From JACQGZ01 sp036004665 (GTDB lineage Bacteria; Sysuimicrobiota; Sysuimicrobiia; Sysuimicrobiales; Humicultoraceae): a stretch of 35,104 bases of DNA. The notes below the pieces were generated by a model, which worked only from the letters and a program-made list of their open reading frames with translations, was not told the origin of the DNA and made no database searches. Location of the stretch: the NCBI GenBank assembly GCA_036004665.1, contig DASYRG010000023.1, positions 1 to 35,104 of the forward strand, read 5' to 3'. This document shows, piece after piece, positions 14,879 through 21,683 of this stretch (position 1 is its first letter; every line of letters starts with the position of its first letter). Both the position numbers and the translations under genes were made by a program.

Positions 14879-14921
14879 CGGAGGACGGCAACCGGCCGCA
14901 TGGATCGCTCCGCCCGCAGCG

Positions 14922-15074
14922 CTAGAGGGCGGGCCGCCGCCCCTGGATCAGATTGATCAATACGACGGCGAGCGCGATGACCAGCAGGAGGTGGATGAAC
15001 CCCCCCAGGGTGTACGAGGACACCACGCCGAGCAGCCAGAGGATCAGCAGCACGACGAAGATCGTCCACAACAT
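14922..15074 (-). CDS. lmo0937-family small membrane protein
   Basis: A 50-residue protein, found by reading a frame other than the longer overlapping open frame. It starts MLWTIFVVLLILWLLGVVS, has the turn SYTLGGFIHLLLVIALAVVL, and ends INLIQGRRPAL. The MLWTI start, the central TLGG.IHLLL motif and the final INLIQGRR are the signature of the lmo0937 family, two-helix membrane proteins linked with stress regulons in Gram-positive bacteria. The start ATG is preceded by GAAGGGGGG. It heads a likely three-gene run with the 76- and 45-residue proteins. The role is unknown. Confidence 0.85.
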   Translation of the reverse strand: MLWTIFVVLLILWLLGVVSSYTLGGFIHLLLVIALAVVLINLIQGRRPAL

Positions 15075-15196
15075 CGTTCGGCCCCCCTTCGTTCCACGTG
15101 AGACCGGCGCGGTGGCAATACTGGCGTCACGCCGCCGGTCTCGATGAGGTCGTCCCGCCGCGCGGCGGCGAGCCGCACGGCCATGTCACGATGGCC

Positions 15197-15439
15197 CTAT
15201 CGGCCGGCCGTCTTCACCTGCTCGGCCACGACCCGGGCCGCTTCCGCATAGGTGATCCATTGCCCGGTCTGCTGGAAGACGAGCCAGCGCAGGTATCCGG
15301 GCAGCGACATGAAACCGGCTTCAGCAGAGAATGGCTTCAGGTTCGCGACGTTGGGAAACTGCTGAGCTACTGCGGGAATGACTGCGGTCGCCAGGATGAG
15401 CGCGGCGACGACGAGCAGACCGAGCAGTCTCACTGCCAT
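15197..15439 (-). CDS. Small exported protein of unknown function
   Basis: An 80-residue protein with a signal peptide (LLGLLVVAALILATAVIPAVAQQ) and a mature part of about 55 residues, PFSAEAGFMSLPGYLRWLVFQQTGQWITYAEAARVV, with several aromatic residues and no cysteines. I do not recognise the family. A SigB/F-type promoter candidate (15523-15499) precedes it by about 60 nt, and an AAGGGGG run lies shortly before the ATG. It may be part of the stress regulon. Confidence 0.65.
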   Translation of the reverse strand: MAVRLLGLLVVAALILATAVIPAVAQQFPNVANLKPFSAEAGFMSLPGYLRWLVFQQTGQWITYAEAARVVAEQVKTAGR

Positions 15440-15498
15440 CGGAATCCAACCCCCTTGATCGTTGTGTGGAGCGGTCCGTCTCCAGGCCGGGGGGATTT

Positions 15499-15523
15499 TG
15501 TCCCGTTTCGCTCCGGGCTAAAC
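15499..15523 (-). promoter_or_regulatory. SigB/SigF-type promoter candidate before the 80-residue exported protein
   Basis: On the minus strand GTTTAG (15523-15518), 13 nt, GGGACA (15504-15499). The -10 part is weaker than in the GGGTAA sites, but spacing and -35 fit. Confidence 0.45.
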
Positions 15524-15536
15524 GGCAGACGGGCGC

Positions 15537-15800
15537 TTACGCCGTTCTCCAGGTTCTAACCTTAAAAAGCAGGAGCAGCGCGTAGAGGATAAGGAGGATG
15601 AGCGTGACGCCGGCGAGCAGCGCGGTCACCCGATCCAGACCAAAGATGGTCAGCGCCGGAGGGGCCAGCGGTGCGCTGGCCTGCGCATAGATGACATTGG
15701 AGGAGGGTTGGAGGACGCTTTGCGCAAGATTCGACACGAGCACCGATCCCGGGGCAAATGTCACACCGCGAAACAGGAGAATGAGAAAGAGGAGCCACAA
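15537..15800 (-). CDS. Possible small membrane protein
   Basis: An 87-residue open frame with two hydrophobic stretches: MWLLFLILLFRGVTF at the N terminus and a long C-terminal helix VTALLAGVTLILLILYALLLLFKVRTW followed by positive charge. The middle (SSNVIYAQASAPLAPPALTI) is low-charge and Ala/Pro-rich. The only start in view is TTG at 15800 with a weak AGGTC before it. The helix looks real, but the start and even the gene are uncertain. No family recognised. Confidence 0.4.
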   Translation of the reverse strand: MWLLFLILLFRGVTFAPGSVLVSNLAQSVLQPSSNVIYAQASAPLAPPALTIFGLDRVTALLAGVTLILLILYALLLLFKVRTWRTA

Positions 15801-15810
15801 GACCTGCGTT

Positions 15811-15870
15811 GGCGGTCAGCCTGAGGGTCAGGTGGCTGTCAGCCTGAGGGTCAGGTGGCGGTCTGCCTGA
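15811..15870. repeat. 23-bp direct repeat with internal palindrome (2.6 copies)
   Basis: Two full 23-bp copies (15811-15833 and 15834-15856), differing at one base, and a partial third copy (15857-15870). Each full copy contains CCTGA-GGG-TCAGG (15820-15832 and 15843-15855), a perfect 5-bp-arm palindrome. The array lies in the 133-bp region upstream of the STAS gene, so it could be an operator array or a simple slippage product. Confidence 0.8.
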
Positions 15871-15933
15871 TGGAGGGATAGCCAAAAAGCTCCCCGAACC
15901 CATCTGGGCACATCTTCGAAGGGGGGTTCATTG

Positions 15934-16302
15934 GTGGAGGCCCACGTGAGCCCTCGGGTCGTCGGCGGCGTCGCGGTGCTCGACGTCTCGGGCGAACTCG
16001 ATCTCTATACCTCTCCGAAACTGAAGACCGCGCTCGAGGAGCTGCTCGGCGGTGGGCATGCCCGGCTCATCGTCAACCTGAGTGAGACCACCTACATGGA
16101 TTCGACGGCGCTGCGGGTTCTGACCGCCGCGCGGCAGCAGACGCAGGAGGCAGGAGGAAACCTTGGTCTCGTCTACGCGCAGCCGTCGATCGACCGGCTC
16201 ATGACGATTACGGGATTGAAGGACCTCTTCTCGACTTTTTCGTCCGAAGCCGCGGCGCTCGACGCGGCGAAGTCATGGATGAGCGCGCCTCCAAAGACCT
16301 GA
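15934..16302 (+). CDS. Anti-sigma factor antagonist, STAS domain (RsbV/SpoIIAA-like)
   Basis: A 122-residue STAS protein. It starts VEAHVSPRVVGGVAVLDVSGELDLYTSPKLKTAL and contains LIVNLSETTYMDSTALRVLTAA, in which the Ser of MDST is the phosphorylation site of this family. Unphosphorylated, such proteins bind the anti-sigma kinase and free the sigma factor; a PP2C phosphatase resets them. The gene overlaps the phosphatase/kinase gene by 28 bp, so the two are made together. GTG 15934 is preferred over TTG 15931 because a GGGGGG run lies 7 nt before it. It likely acts with the sigma factor at 19374-20138. Confidence 0.9.
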   Translation: MEAHVSPRVVGGVAVLDVSGELDLYTSPKLKTALEELLGGGHARLIVNLSETTYMDSTALRVLTAARQQTQEAGGNLGLVYAQPSIDRLMTITGLKDLFSTFSSEAAALDAAKSWMSAPPKT

Positions 16303-19300
16303 CAGAGGAAAGGGGTCGCGATCCCGCCGCCCTCGCTGTAGGCTACCTTCTCGCCCTGATCCTTCCTTTCTTCGTTACGCTCGGCATCGGCGTGGTGCGT
16401 GCCAGCTTCGAATTCCCGCCGTTCGTCTTTCTGTATCTGCCGCCGCTGCTCTTTGTGGCCTTTCTCGGAGGGTGGCGCCCGGCCGTCCTCAGCGCCCTCC
16501 TGAGCACGATGTCGATTGGGTACTTTCTCATCGAGCCCCTCGGATTCACTCCGACCAAGCTTGCGGTGGCGGCGCTTCCCTCCCTCACCTTCCTGCTCAC
16601 GGCACTGCTCATCGCGGTCACGGGCGACCGATACCGCCTCTATCAGCAGCGTCTTCGTTCGGATTTGAACCGTGCCAGGAGGGACCTGCGCGAAGACCAG
16701 CTGGTGATCGCGGTGGGTGATCTGCTGGCGAGGCGGGGGGAGTCAGATCGTCCCTATGCGGCGGCCGTGTGCGCCCGCATCGCCGTCGATACAGGCGATT
16801 GGTGCGGTCTCGTGGTGACGGAACGGGGGGAGCGGCGCCTTCTCGCCTTGAGTGGACCCGACCCCGCTCAGGCGCCGCCAGCCGATCTCGCCGCGAGTTT
16901 GGCTGCGCCGGACCTCCCCTGGGGCTCGAGGCTACTCGAGGGCGGAGGCGCCATCGCCGCTGGGGTCTCAGGAGGGTCTCCAGACGGCAGTGATGGAGCG
17001 TCCATGTGGCTGGCGCGGCATGATCTCGTCGGGCTGCTCGCGGCAGCGCTCCCCGCCGCGGGGGAGCCATTGGGCTTTCTGGTGGTGCTCGCCCGGCGAT
17101 CGCGCTCCTGGGACCGGAAGACCCTCCAGCTCGTCCAGGCCTTGGCAGAGCGTCTCGCCCTCTCTATGGAGCGCGATCGTCTGGCCGGCGAAGCCGTCCG
17201 CCGGGTGAGGGAGCGGGCGTTGCTCGATGCGTTGATGGTGGAACTGGCGACAGAGCGCGACCTGGCCACCACTCTGGAGACGGTGGTCCGGCGCTGTACC
17301 GAGCACCTGGGCGATTGGTGCGGAATCTCTTTAGTCGATCCGGCCACCCGGACCCTGCCGTTGACCGCGGTGCATCATCGCGATCCGGCAAACGTCGCGC
17401 GGGTGCGGGAGATCGTCGCCCGCTTGCCCGCCTCTATGGATGATCCGTGGACCGTCGAGGTGCTGGGCGGTCGCACGCCCGTGCCGATCTACGCAGACGA
17501 TCCGCGCATTCAGGTGCTGATCCGCTCCAACCCGGTCATGGAGGAGGTATTCGGACGACTCGGGGTGTGGGCGATTCTCTACAGTCCGATTCGGTACCGC
17601 GATACGCCGCTCGGCACCTTTGCCATCGGTGTGGAGAGCCATCGGCGCTGGGAGGCGCATGAGGTGCGTCTCGCCGCGGAGATCGCTGAGCGCACCGGGC
17701 TGGCGATTCAGAACGCCCGGCTCCTCGAAGCGGAGCGGGCAGCGCGCGCCCAAGCCGAACGGGACAGCGCCCGCGTGTCTGCCGTCTCCCGGGTTGTGGC
17801 CATTGCCGCGGCGACGATCGACCTAGGGGCGGTCTACGACGAGTTCGCCGAAGCCCTCCAGATGTTACTCCCGTTCACCCGCGTCACCGTCTCGCTCTAC
17901 GATCCCGACCGTCATTGGCTCACCATGCCCTACTTCAAGGGGCCGGAGCTGGCCGCCCCGCCGCAGCGCCTGGAGGGACCGAAGGCCGGGACGGTGCGCG
18001 GATGGGTCGTGGACACAGGCCGTCCGTTCGTGCGGGTGGACACCCTGGACGCCCACGAGTTTGAAGAGGATGGGATCCTTGGCGCGGCGGGGATCCGCTC
18101 CTACCTCGTCGTCCCCATGACCGTGGGTGGGCTGCCGATTGGGACGCTGAACTTCGGCCACGTGGAGGCCGGCTTCTACACCGATGAGCACGCCCGGCTG
18201 GTGCAACCCATCGCGAGTCAGCTGGCCCTGACTGTGGAGCATGCCCGGCTCTTTGAGCGGCAGCGTCGCCTCGCCAGTGAATTGTCTGAGACCATCCAGC
18301 GGGCCCTTCTCCCTGTCGACCTCCCCGACATCCCCTTCGCCGCGCTGGCGGCCTTCTACCGCCCGGCCGACCCGGAAGGCAAAGTGGGCGGGGATTGGTA
18401 CGACGCGCTGCTGCTGCCCGACGACCGGCTCCTCCTCAGCGTCGGCGACGTCGCGGGGCACGGCCTCCCGGCCGCCTCGGCGATGGGGCAGGCGCGCCAG
18501 ATCATCCGGGCCTTTGCGCTGGAAGACCGCCCCCCCGCGCGGATTCTCTCCGGCCTCAATCAGGTGCTGTGGCGGTTGCCCGAGCCGCCGAACATCGCGG
18601 TGTGGGTGGGGATCCTCGATGCCTTCACCGGGACCCTGCAGCACAGCACCGCCGGCGCGCCTCCGCCCTTGCTGCTCGAGCAGGGGCAGGTGACACAACT
18701 CAAGACGGGAGGGCCGCCGCTGGGGAGTTCACCGAGGTTCGATTACATGCAGGAGCAGACAGTGCTTCGGCCGGGGGATCGGCTGCTCGCGTACACCGAC
18801 GGGTTGATCGAGGTCACTCGGGATCTCGGCGAGGGCGAACGGCATCTCCGCGAAGCGCTCGGCGGCACCGCCGGAGACCCGGCGCCGGCGGCGGGGGAGG
18901 CGCTGCTACGCCACGTCATTGGGCAGTCTGAGCCGCACGACGACATCGCCTTGCTGATCTTCGACCTGCTCGCGGTGGACGCGCCGCTCACCTTCGCCGT
19001 CGAGGCTTCTCCGGCCAGCCTGCGGCGCATCCGCCGGTCGGTGCGGGCGCTCGCTCTTCGCCACGGGGTGAGCGCTCAGCGCGCCGATGAGATTGTGCTG
19101 GCGGTGGGTGAGGCCGCGCTCAACGCCGTCGAGCACGCCTACCGCGGCCGGCCGGGGCGGGTGGCGGTGCGCGGCGAGCGGATCGGAGATACCCTCACCG
19201 TCTCAGTGCGCGACTTCGGGCAATGGCAGGCGCCGCAGGAACAGGGGCGGGGCCGGGGGACCAGCGTGATGCGAGGGTTCAGCGACACCTTCAAGACGTA

Positions 19301-19370
19301 CAGGTCTCCGGCCGGGACACTCGTGGAGATCTCGTGGCGCCTGAGAGAGCGGTCGGCGGCCTCGTCCTGA
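16275..19370 (+). CDS. Membrane GAF-sensor PP2C phosphatase with RsbW-like kinase domain
   Basis: A 1031-residue multidomain regulator. Residues about 18-120 form four membrane helices of the KdpD/DUF4118 kind (start YLLALILPFFVTLGIGVV). GAF domains follow at about 143-298, 318-487 and 502-665, the second and third ending in AIQNARLLEAE and LTVEHARLFERQ. A SpoIIE-type PP2C phosphatase spans about 669-898, with the metal motifs GGDWYD, GDVAGHGLPAA, AYTDG and PHDDIAL. The last 120 residues are an anti-sigma histidine-kinase-like ATPase with an intact N box (VLAVGEAALNAVEHAYRG) and VRDFGQW. Phosphatase and kinase would act oppositely on the upstream STAS partner, tuned by GAF ligands and membrane signals. 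Related fusions are known in Actinobacteria. Confidence 0.93.
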   Translation: MDERASKDLTEERGRDPAALAVGYLLALILPFFVTLGIGVVRASFEFPPFVFLYLPPLLFVAFLGGWRPAVLSALLSTMSIGYFLIEPLGFTPTKLAVAALPSLTFLLTALLIAVTGDRYRLYQQRLRSDLNRARRDLREDQLVIAVGDLLARRGESDRPYAAAVCARIAVDTGDWCGLVVTERGERRLLALSGPDPAQAPPADLAASLAAPDLPWGSRLLEGGGAIAAGVSGGSPDGSDGASMWLARHDLVGLLAAALPAAGEPLGFLVVLARRSRSWDRKTLQLVQALAERLALSMERDRLAGEAVRRVRERALLDALMVELATERDLATTLETVVRRCTEHLGDWCGISLVDPATRTLPLTAVHHRDPANVARVREIVARLPASMDDPWTVEVLGGRTPVPIYADDPRIQVLIRSNPVMEEVFGRLGVWAILYSPIRYRDTPLGTFAIGVESHRRWEAHEVRLAAEIAERTGLAIQNARLLEAERAARAQAERDSARVSAVSRVVAIAAATIDLGAVYDEFAEALQMLLPFTRVTVSLYDPDRHWLTMPYFKGPELAAPPQRLEGPKAGTVRGWVVDTGRPFVRVDTLDAHEFEEDGILGAAGIRSYLVVPMTVGGLPIGTLNFGHVEAGFYTDEHARLVQPIASQLALTVEHARLFERQRRLASELSETIQRALLPVDLPDIPFAALAAFYRPADPEGKVGGDWYDALLLPDDRLLLSVGDVAGHGLPAASAMGQARQIIRAFALEDRPPARILSGLNQVLWRLPEPPNIAVWVGILDAFTGTLQHSTAGAPPPLLLEQGQVTQLKTGGPPLGSSPRFDYMQEQTVLRPGDRLLAYTDGLIEVTRDLGEGERHLREALGGTAGDPAPAAGEALLRHVIGQSEPHDDIALLIFDLLAVDAPLTFAVEASPASLRRIRRSVRALALRHGVSAQRADEIVLAVGEAALNAVEHAYRGRPGRVAVRGERIGDTLTVSVRDFGQWQAPQEQGRGRGTSVMRGFSDTFKTYRSPAGTLVEISWRLRERSAASS

Positions 19371-19373
19371 GCG

Positions 19374-20138
19374 TCAGGCGATCATCTCGCGCATCCGCCG
19401 AAGCGCTTCGCGCTGTAGCCGCGAGACGTGCATCTGTGAGATCCCGAGCCGGCGGGCAATCTCGGCCTGCGGCAGGTCCTCGAAGTAACGCAGCCGGATG
19501 ATCGCCTGGAGCTGCTCCGGCAGCGCCGCCAGCGCCTCGGCCACGGTGTGCCGCTCCTCCGCCCGGCGCAGGTCCTGATCCTCGCCTCCCAGGTAGTCCA
19601 ACATAGAGGACGGCTGGCCGCCGCGCGTTTCGGCCACTTCGGTGTCCAGCGACACCGGGTTGTAGGCTTGCCCCACCTCGAGGGCCTCTACGACGTTTTC
19701 GAAGGGCACGCCGGAGACGGAGGCGATCTCCTCGATCGTGGGTGAACGCCCCAGTTCCTGGGAGAGGTTCTCCATCGTGCGCATCAACTGGTTGTTGAGT
19801 TCTCGTAGGCGGCGGGGGACGTGCACCGACCAGGACTTGTCCCGGAAGTACCGCTTGATCTCTCCGATAATCGTGGCCGTGGCGAACGTGCTGAACTCTA
19901 CGCCGCGCGTCGGATCGAATCGATCGAGGGCGCCGAGGAGGCCGACCTGGGCGACCTGCAGGATGTCTTCCAGTGGTTCCCCGCGATAGGCATACTTGCG
20001 GGCGAGGTAGGCGGCCAGGGAGGCGTGCGCGACGACGAGGCGCTCGCGGATCGCGGGGTCGCGGGAGCGCCAGTACTCCCGAAGGAGCTCACGGGCGGCC
20101 TCCCGCTCCGACCCATCGGGGCGGGGTCCCGACGGCAT
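19374..20138 (-). CDS. RNA polymerase sigma factor, SigB/SigF/SigG group
   Basis: A 254-residue alternative sigma factor of the sigma-70 family, group 3. Region 2 is seen as LVVAHASLAAYLARKYAYRG, then EDILQVAQVGLLGALDRFDP and GVEFSTFATATIIGEIKRYFRD; KSWSVHVPRRLRELN follows. Region 3 includes LSQELGRSPTIEEIASVSG. Region 4 has LPEQLQAIIRLRYFEDLPQAEIARRLG and the helix-turn-helix SQMHVSRLQREALRRMR. The layout, about 250 residues with full regions 2-4 but no region 1, fits SigB/SigF. It lies 2 bp downstream of an RsbW-like gene in the same direction and converges with the sensor phosphatase gene. A general stress or starvation response is likely. Confidence 0.93.
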   Translation of the reverse strand: MPSGPRPDGSEREAARELLREYWRSRDPAIRERLVVAHASLAAYLARKYAYRGEPLEDILQVAQVGLLGALDRFDPTRGVEFSTFATATIIGEIKRYFRDKSWSVHVPRRLRELNNQLMRTMENLSQELGRSPTIEEIASVSGVPFENVVEALEVGQAYNPVSLDTEVAETRGGQPSSMLDYLGGEDQDLRRAEERHTVAEALAALPEQLQAIIRLRYFEDLPQAEIARRLGISQMHVSRLQREALRRMREMIA

Positions 20139-20140
20139 GT

Positions 20141-20605
20141 CTACTTCGATAGCCGCTTAACCAAGCGTAGGATCTGTCGGGCGCCCTCGCGCTCGGTGCG
20201 CACCTCGTCCATGAGAACCCTCATCAGGAGCAGCCCCAGTTCGGATTCCTGACCCCGCTCGGCCTGACCCACCCCGCCGGCCACCTGCACCTCGAGACGG
20301 TCGGGCCCGACTGCGAATTGGATCTCCACTTCGCTGCCACCGTTGAGGATCGCCTCGCTGCAAGCTTCACTGACGGCGACCTTGAGGTCCTCCACTTCGT
20401 CGTAGCCGAAGGCCATCCGGCCGGCGATCGCGGCGGCGGCCAGCCGGACCACCCCGACGTACTCCGCACGGGACGGAATGGTCATGGCCACGCGTTCAGG
20501 ACTGGTCTGGGCCTCCGACCCTGTGGATTCTGGGTTCACCCGAACCACCCGCCTCCTGGGGACAAGCCGTTCGTCGATGGTATTCCGCAGCCGGTGCGTC
20601 AGCAT
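20141..20605 (-). CDS. RsbW-like anti-sigma protein with degenerate ATP site
   Basis: A 154-residue protein whose core (MTIPSRAEYVGVVRLAAAAIAGRM, then YDEVEDLKVAVSEACSEAIL, and LGLLLMRVLMDEVRTE) is that of RsbW/SpoIIAB-type anti-sigma kinases. The N box reads SEACSEAIL where active kinases have EACxNA, so the Mg-binding Asn is Glu. The DxGxG box appears as AGGVG without the Asp. It may bind sigma without phosphorylating the antagonist. The start is taken at ATG 20605 after GGAAGG; a shorter start at 20485 is possible. It precedes the sigma gene by 2 bp, so they form one unit. Confidence 0.8.
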   Translation of the reverse strand: MLTHRLRNTIDERLVPRRRVVRVNPESTGSEAQTSPERVAMTIPSRAEYVGVVRLAAAAIAGRMAFGYDEVEDLKVAVSEACSEAILNGGSEVEIQFAVGPDRLEVQVAGGVGQAERGQESELGLLLMRVLMDEVRTEREGARQILRLVKRLSK

Positions 20606-20653
20606 CGTCTCGACCTTCCAATCGGGTCCTGTTCTTCCGTCCTGCGCGGGTTT

Positions 20654-20678
20654 TTCCCCGGTCCGTACGACTGAAACG
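20654..20678 (-). promoter_or_regulatory. SigB/SigF-type promoter candidate for the anti-sigma/sigma operon
   Basis: On the minus strand GTTTCA (20678-20673), 13 nt, GGGAAA (20659-20654). It would place the transcription start about 45 nt before ATG 20605. It suggests positive autoregulation by the encoded sigma factor, as for Bacillus sigB. Confidence 0.5.
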
Positions 20679-20695
20679 ACGGCCGCGGTTCCTCG

Positions 20696-20721
20696 TTTCT
20701 CCCCGCCAAGGAGAGGGTAAA
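20696..20721 (+). promoter_or_regulatory. SigB/SigF-type promoter candidate for the ferritin-like gene
   Basis: GTTTCT (20696-20701), 14 nt, GGGTAA (20716-20721), then a short leader with GGAGG (20731-20735) before the GTG start at 20744. Same -35, spacing and -10 as the site before csbD. It is divergent from the site for the sigma operon. Confidence 0.6.
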
Positions 20722-20743
20722 CCACCGACGGAGGTGACGACTC

Positions 20744-20980
20744 GTGTCCATAGAGACGATTCGCCGAACCGAGCCAATGGAGAACGTGAACCATGACCTG
20801 GTTCAGGTCCTCTCCGTGAAGCTGGACTCGGCCTCGCGCTACGAACTGTACAAACACGACGCTCGCGGCAATCCTGAGTTGCAGACGCTCTTCGATCGGC
20901 TGATGCAGGACGACATGCGCCATATCGAAATGCTGCGCCAGGCGATCGTCAACCAGATCGCCAGCAACGCCTGGAAATAG
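20744..20980 (+). CDS. Small ferritin-like helical protein
   Basis: A 78-residue, mostly helical protein: VNHDLVQVLSVKLDSASRYELYKHDARG, then ELQTLFDRLMQDDMRHIEMLRQAI. The spaced Asp/Glu/His residues and the final DDMRHIEML helix look like half of a ferritin-like four-helix bundle, which could dimerise. I cannot assign a metal or a role. GTG 20744 is chosen because GGAGGTGACGACTC precedes it. The gene lies behind a SigB/F-type promoter candidate and is divergent from the anti-sigma/sigma operon, so it is a plausible stress-regulon member. Confidence 0.7.
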   Translation: MSIETIRRTEPMENVNHDLVQVLSVKLDSASRYELYKHDARGNPELQTLFDRLMQDDMRHIEMLRQAIVNQIASNAWK

Positions 20981-21002
20981 CCGTTAGACCGGGAGTGCCA
21001 TT

Positions 21003-21296
21003 GTGGGGACCGTGACCTATCTGGCCGACCGGCGGCGCGCGGGACGCGAAGTCCGGTCGGAGCGACACTCTAGTTCCCCCGCCGAGGAACATATCAAGGA
21101 AGCGTTGGACCGCTACCGGCGGGACCTGCGATTGATGTTGGGGCGCCGCCCCCCGTCGCTGACGAAGGTCGACGATGTTGTGATGTTGGAGCACCTCCGC
21201 GCCGACCGGGCGTGCCGGCGGTTCATCGGCGATCGTATCGTGCGCATCAAGACGCTGGAAGCGATGTTGGAGCTGGTCTTGGAGGCCCCTGTTTGA
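21003..21296 (+). CDS. Conserved-looking small hypothetical protein
   Basis: A 97-residue basic protein starting with GTG. The N-terminal quarter is Arg/Ser-rich and likely disordered; the rest is helical: EEHIKEALDRYRRDLRLMLG, SLTKVDDVVMLEHLRADRACRRFIGDRI and KTLEAMLELVLEAP. No known motif or membrane segment is seen. It follows the ferritin-like gene by 22 bp in the same direction and precedes csbD; its stop overlaps the csbD promoter candidate. It probably belongs to the same stress unit. Confidence 0.6.
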   Translation: MGTVTYLADRRRAGREVRSERHSSSPAEEHIKEALDRYRRDLRLMLGRRPPSLTKVDDVVMLEHLRADRACRRFIGDRIVRIKTLEAMLELVLEAPV

Positions 21297-21316
21297 GACC
21301 CCCGGGAAGGGGGTAA
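21291..21316 (+). promoter_or_regulatory. SigB/SigF-type promoter candidate for csbD
   Basis: GTTTGA (21291-21296), 14 nt, GGGTAA (21311-21316), about 30 nt before the csbD ATG. In Bacillus subtilis csbD is a known SigB-controlled gene, so the position supports the motif. The -35 element overlaps the stop codon of the upstream gene. Confidence 0.65.
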
Positions 21317-21346
21317 AAACCCTGTGAAGGGTAAGGAGGTGGATTT

Positions 21347-21574
21347 ATGCACAAGGAGCAGTTTACCGGGAAGTGGCGTCAGCTTCGGGGCCGGATTAAG
21401 ACCGAGTGGGGGAAGCTGACAGATGATGAACTCGACCAGATTCAAGGTAACTACGACATGCTGGTCGGGAAAATCGTGGAGAAGTACGGTCAGGCGCGCG
21501 AGCAGATTGAGCGGCGTCTGGATAGCTTCCTGACGGAGGAGCCGGTCGCCACTGTAAGCAAGGTCAAGTCGTAA
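21347..21574 (+). CDS. csbD: CsbD family stress protein
   Basis: A 75-residue hydrophilic helical protein of the CsbD family, abundant under general stress in many bacteria; the molecular role is not established. The signature is clear: KEQFTGKWRQLRGRIKTEWGKL, then DDELDQIQGNYDMLVGKIVEKY and GQAREQIERRLDSFL. The length is typical. A strong AAGGAGGTGG lies 4-13 nt before the ATG. The gene is preceded by a GTTTGA-N14-GGGTAA promoter candidate and followed by a long hairpin terminator, so it may have its own transcript. Confidence 0.92.
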   Translation: MHKEQFTGKWRQLRGRIKTEWGKLTDDELDQIQGNYDMLVGKIVEKYGQAREQIERRLDSFLTEEPVATVSKVKS

Positions 21575-21611
21575 GCCGCGCAAGACCGTTAACTGAATAG
21601 GGTCGCTACAC

Positions 21612-21672
21612 ACCGGGAGGGTCTCCCCTCGTACGGCGCCTCTCTCCCACGTACGAGGGTAACTCTCCCGGT
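21612..21672 (+). terminator. Long hairpin terminator after csbD (possibly bidirectional)
   Basis: The arm at 21612-21635 (beginning ACCGGGAGG, ending CTCGTACG) pairs with 21650-21672 (beginning CGTACGAGGG, ending CTCCCGGT), about 20 pairs with small interruptions. TCCTTTTG follows. It lies between csbD and the convergent oxidoreductase gene. Confidence 0.75.
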
Positions 21673-21683
21673 TCCTTTTGTGG

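Noticed and set aside
14866..15069. A 67-codon minus-strand frame at the lmo0937 locus
   Set aside because: The overlapping frame from 15074 encodes a clear 50-residue lmo0937-family protein with a better start, so this one is a shadow.
15811..15870. CRISPR-like array
   Set aside because: The 23-bp units are directly adjacent without spacers and only 2.6 copies exist, so it is a tandem repeat. No cas genes are present in the window.
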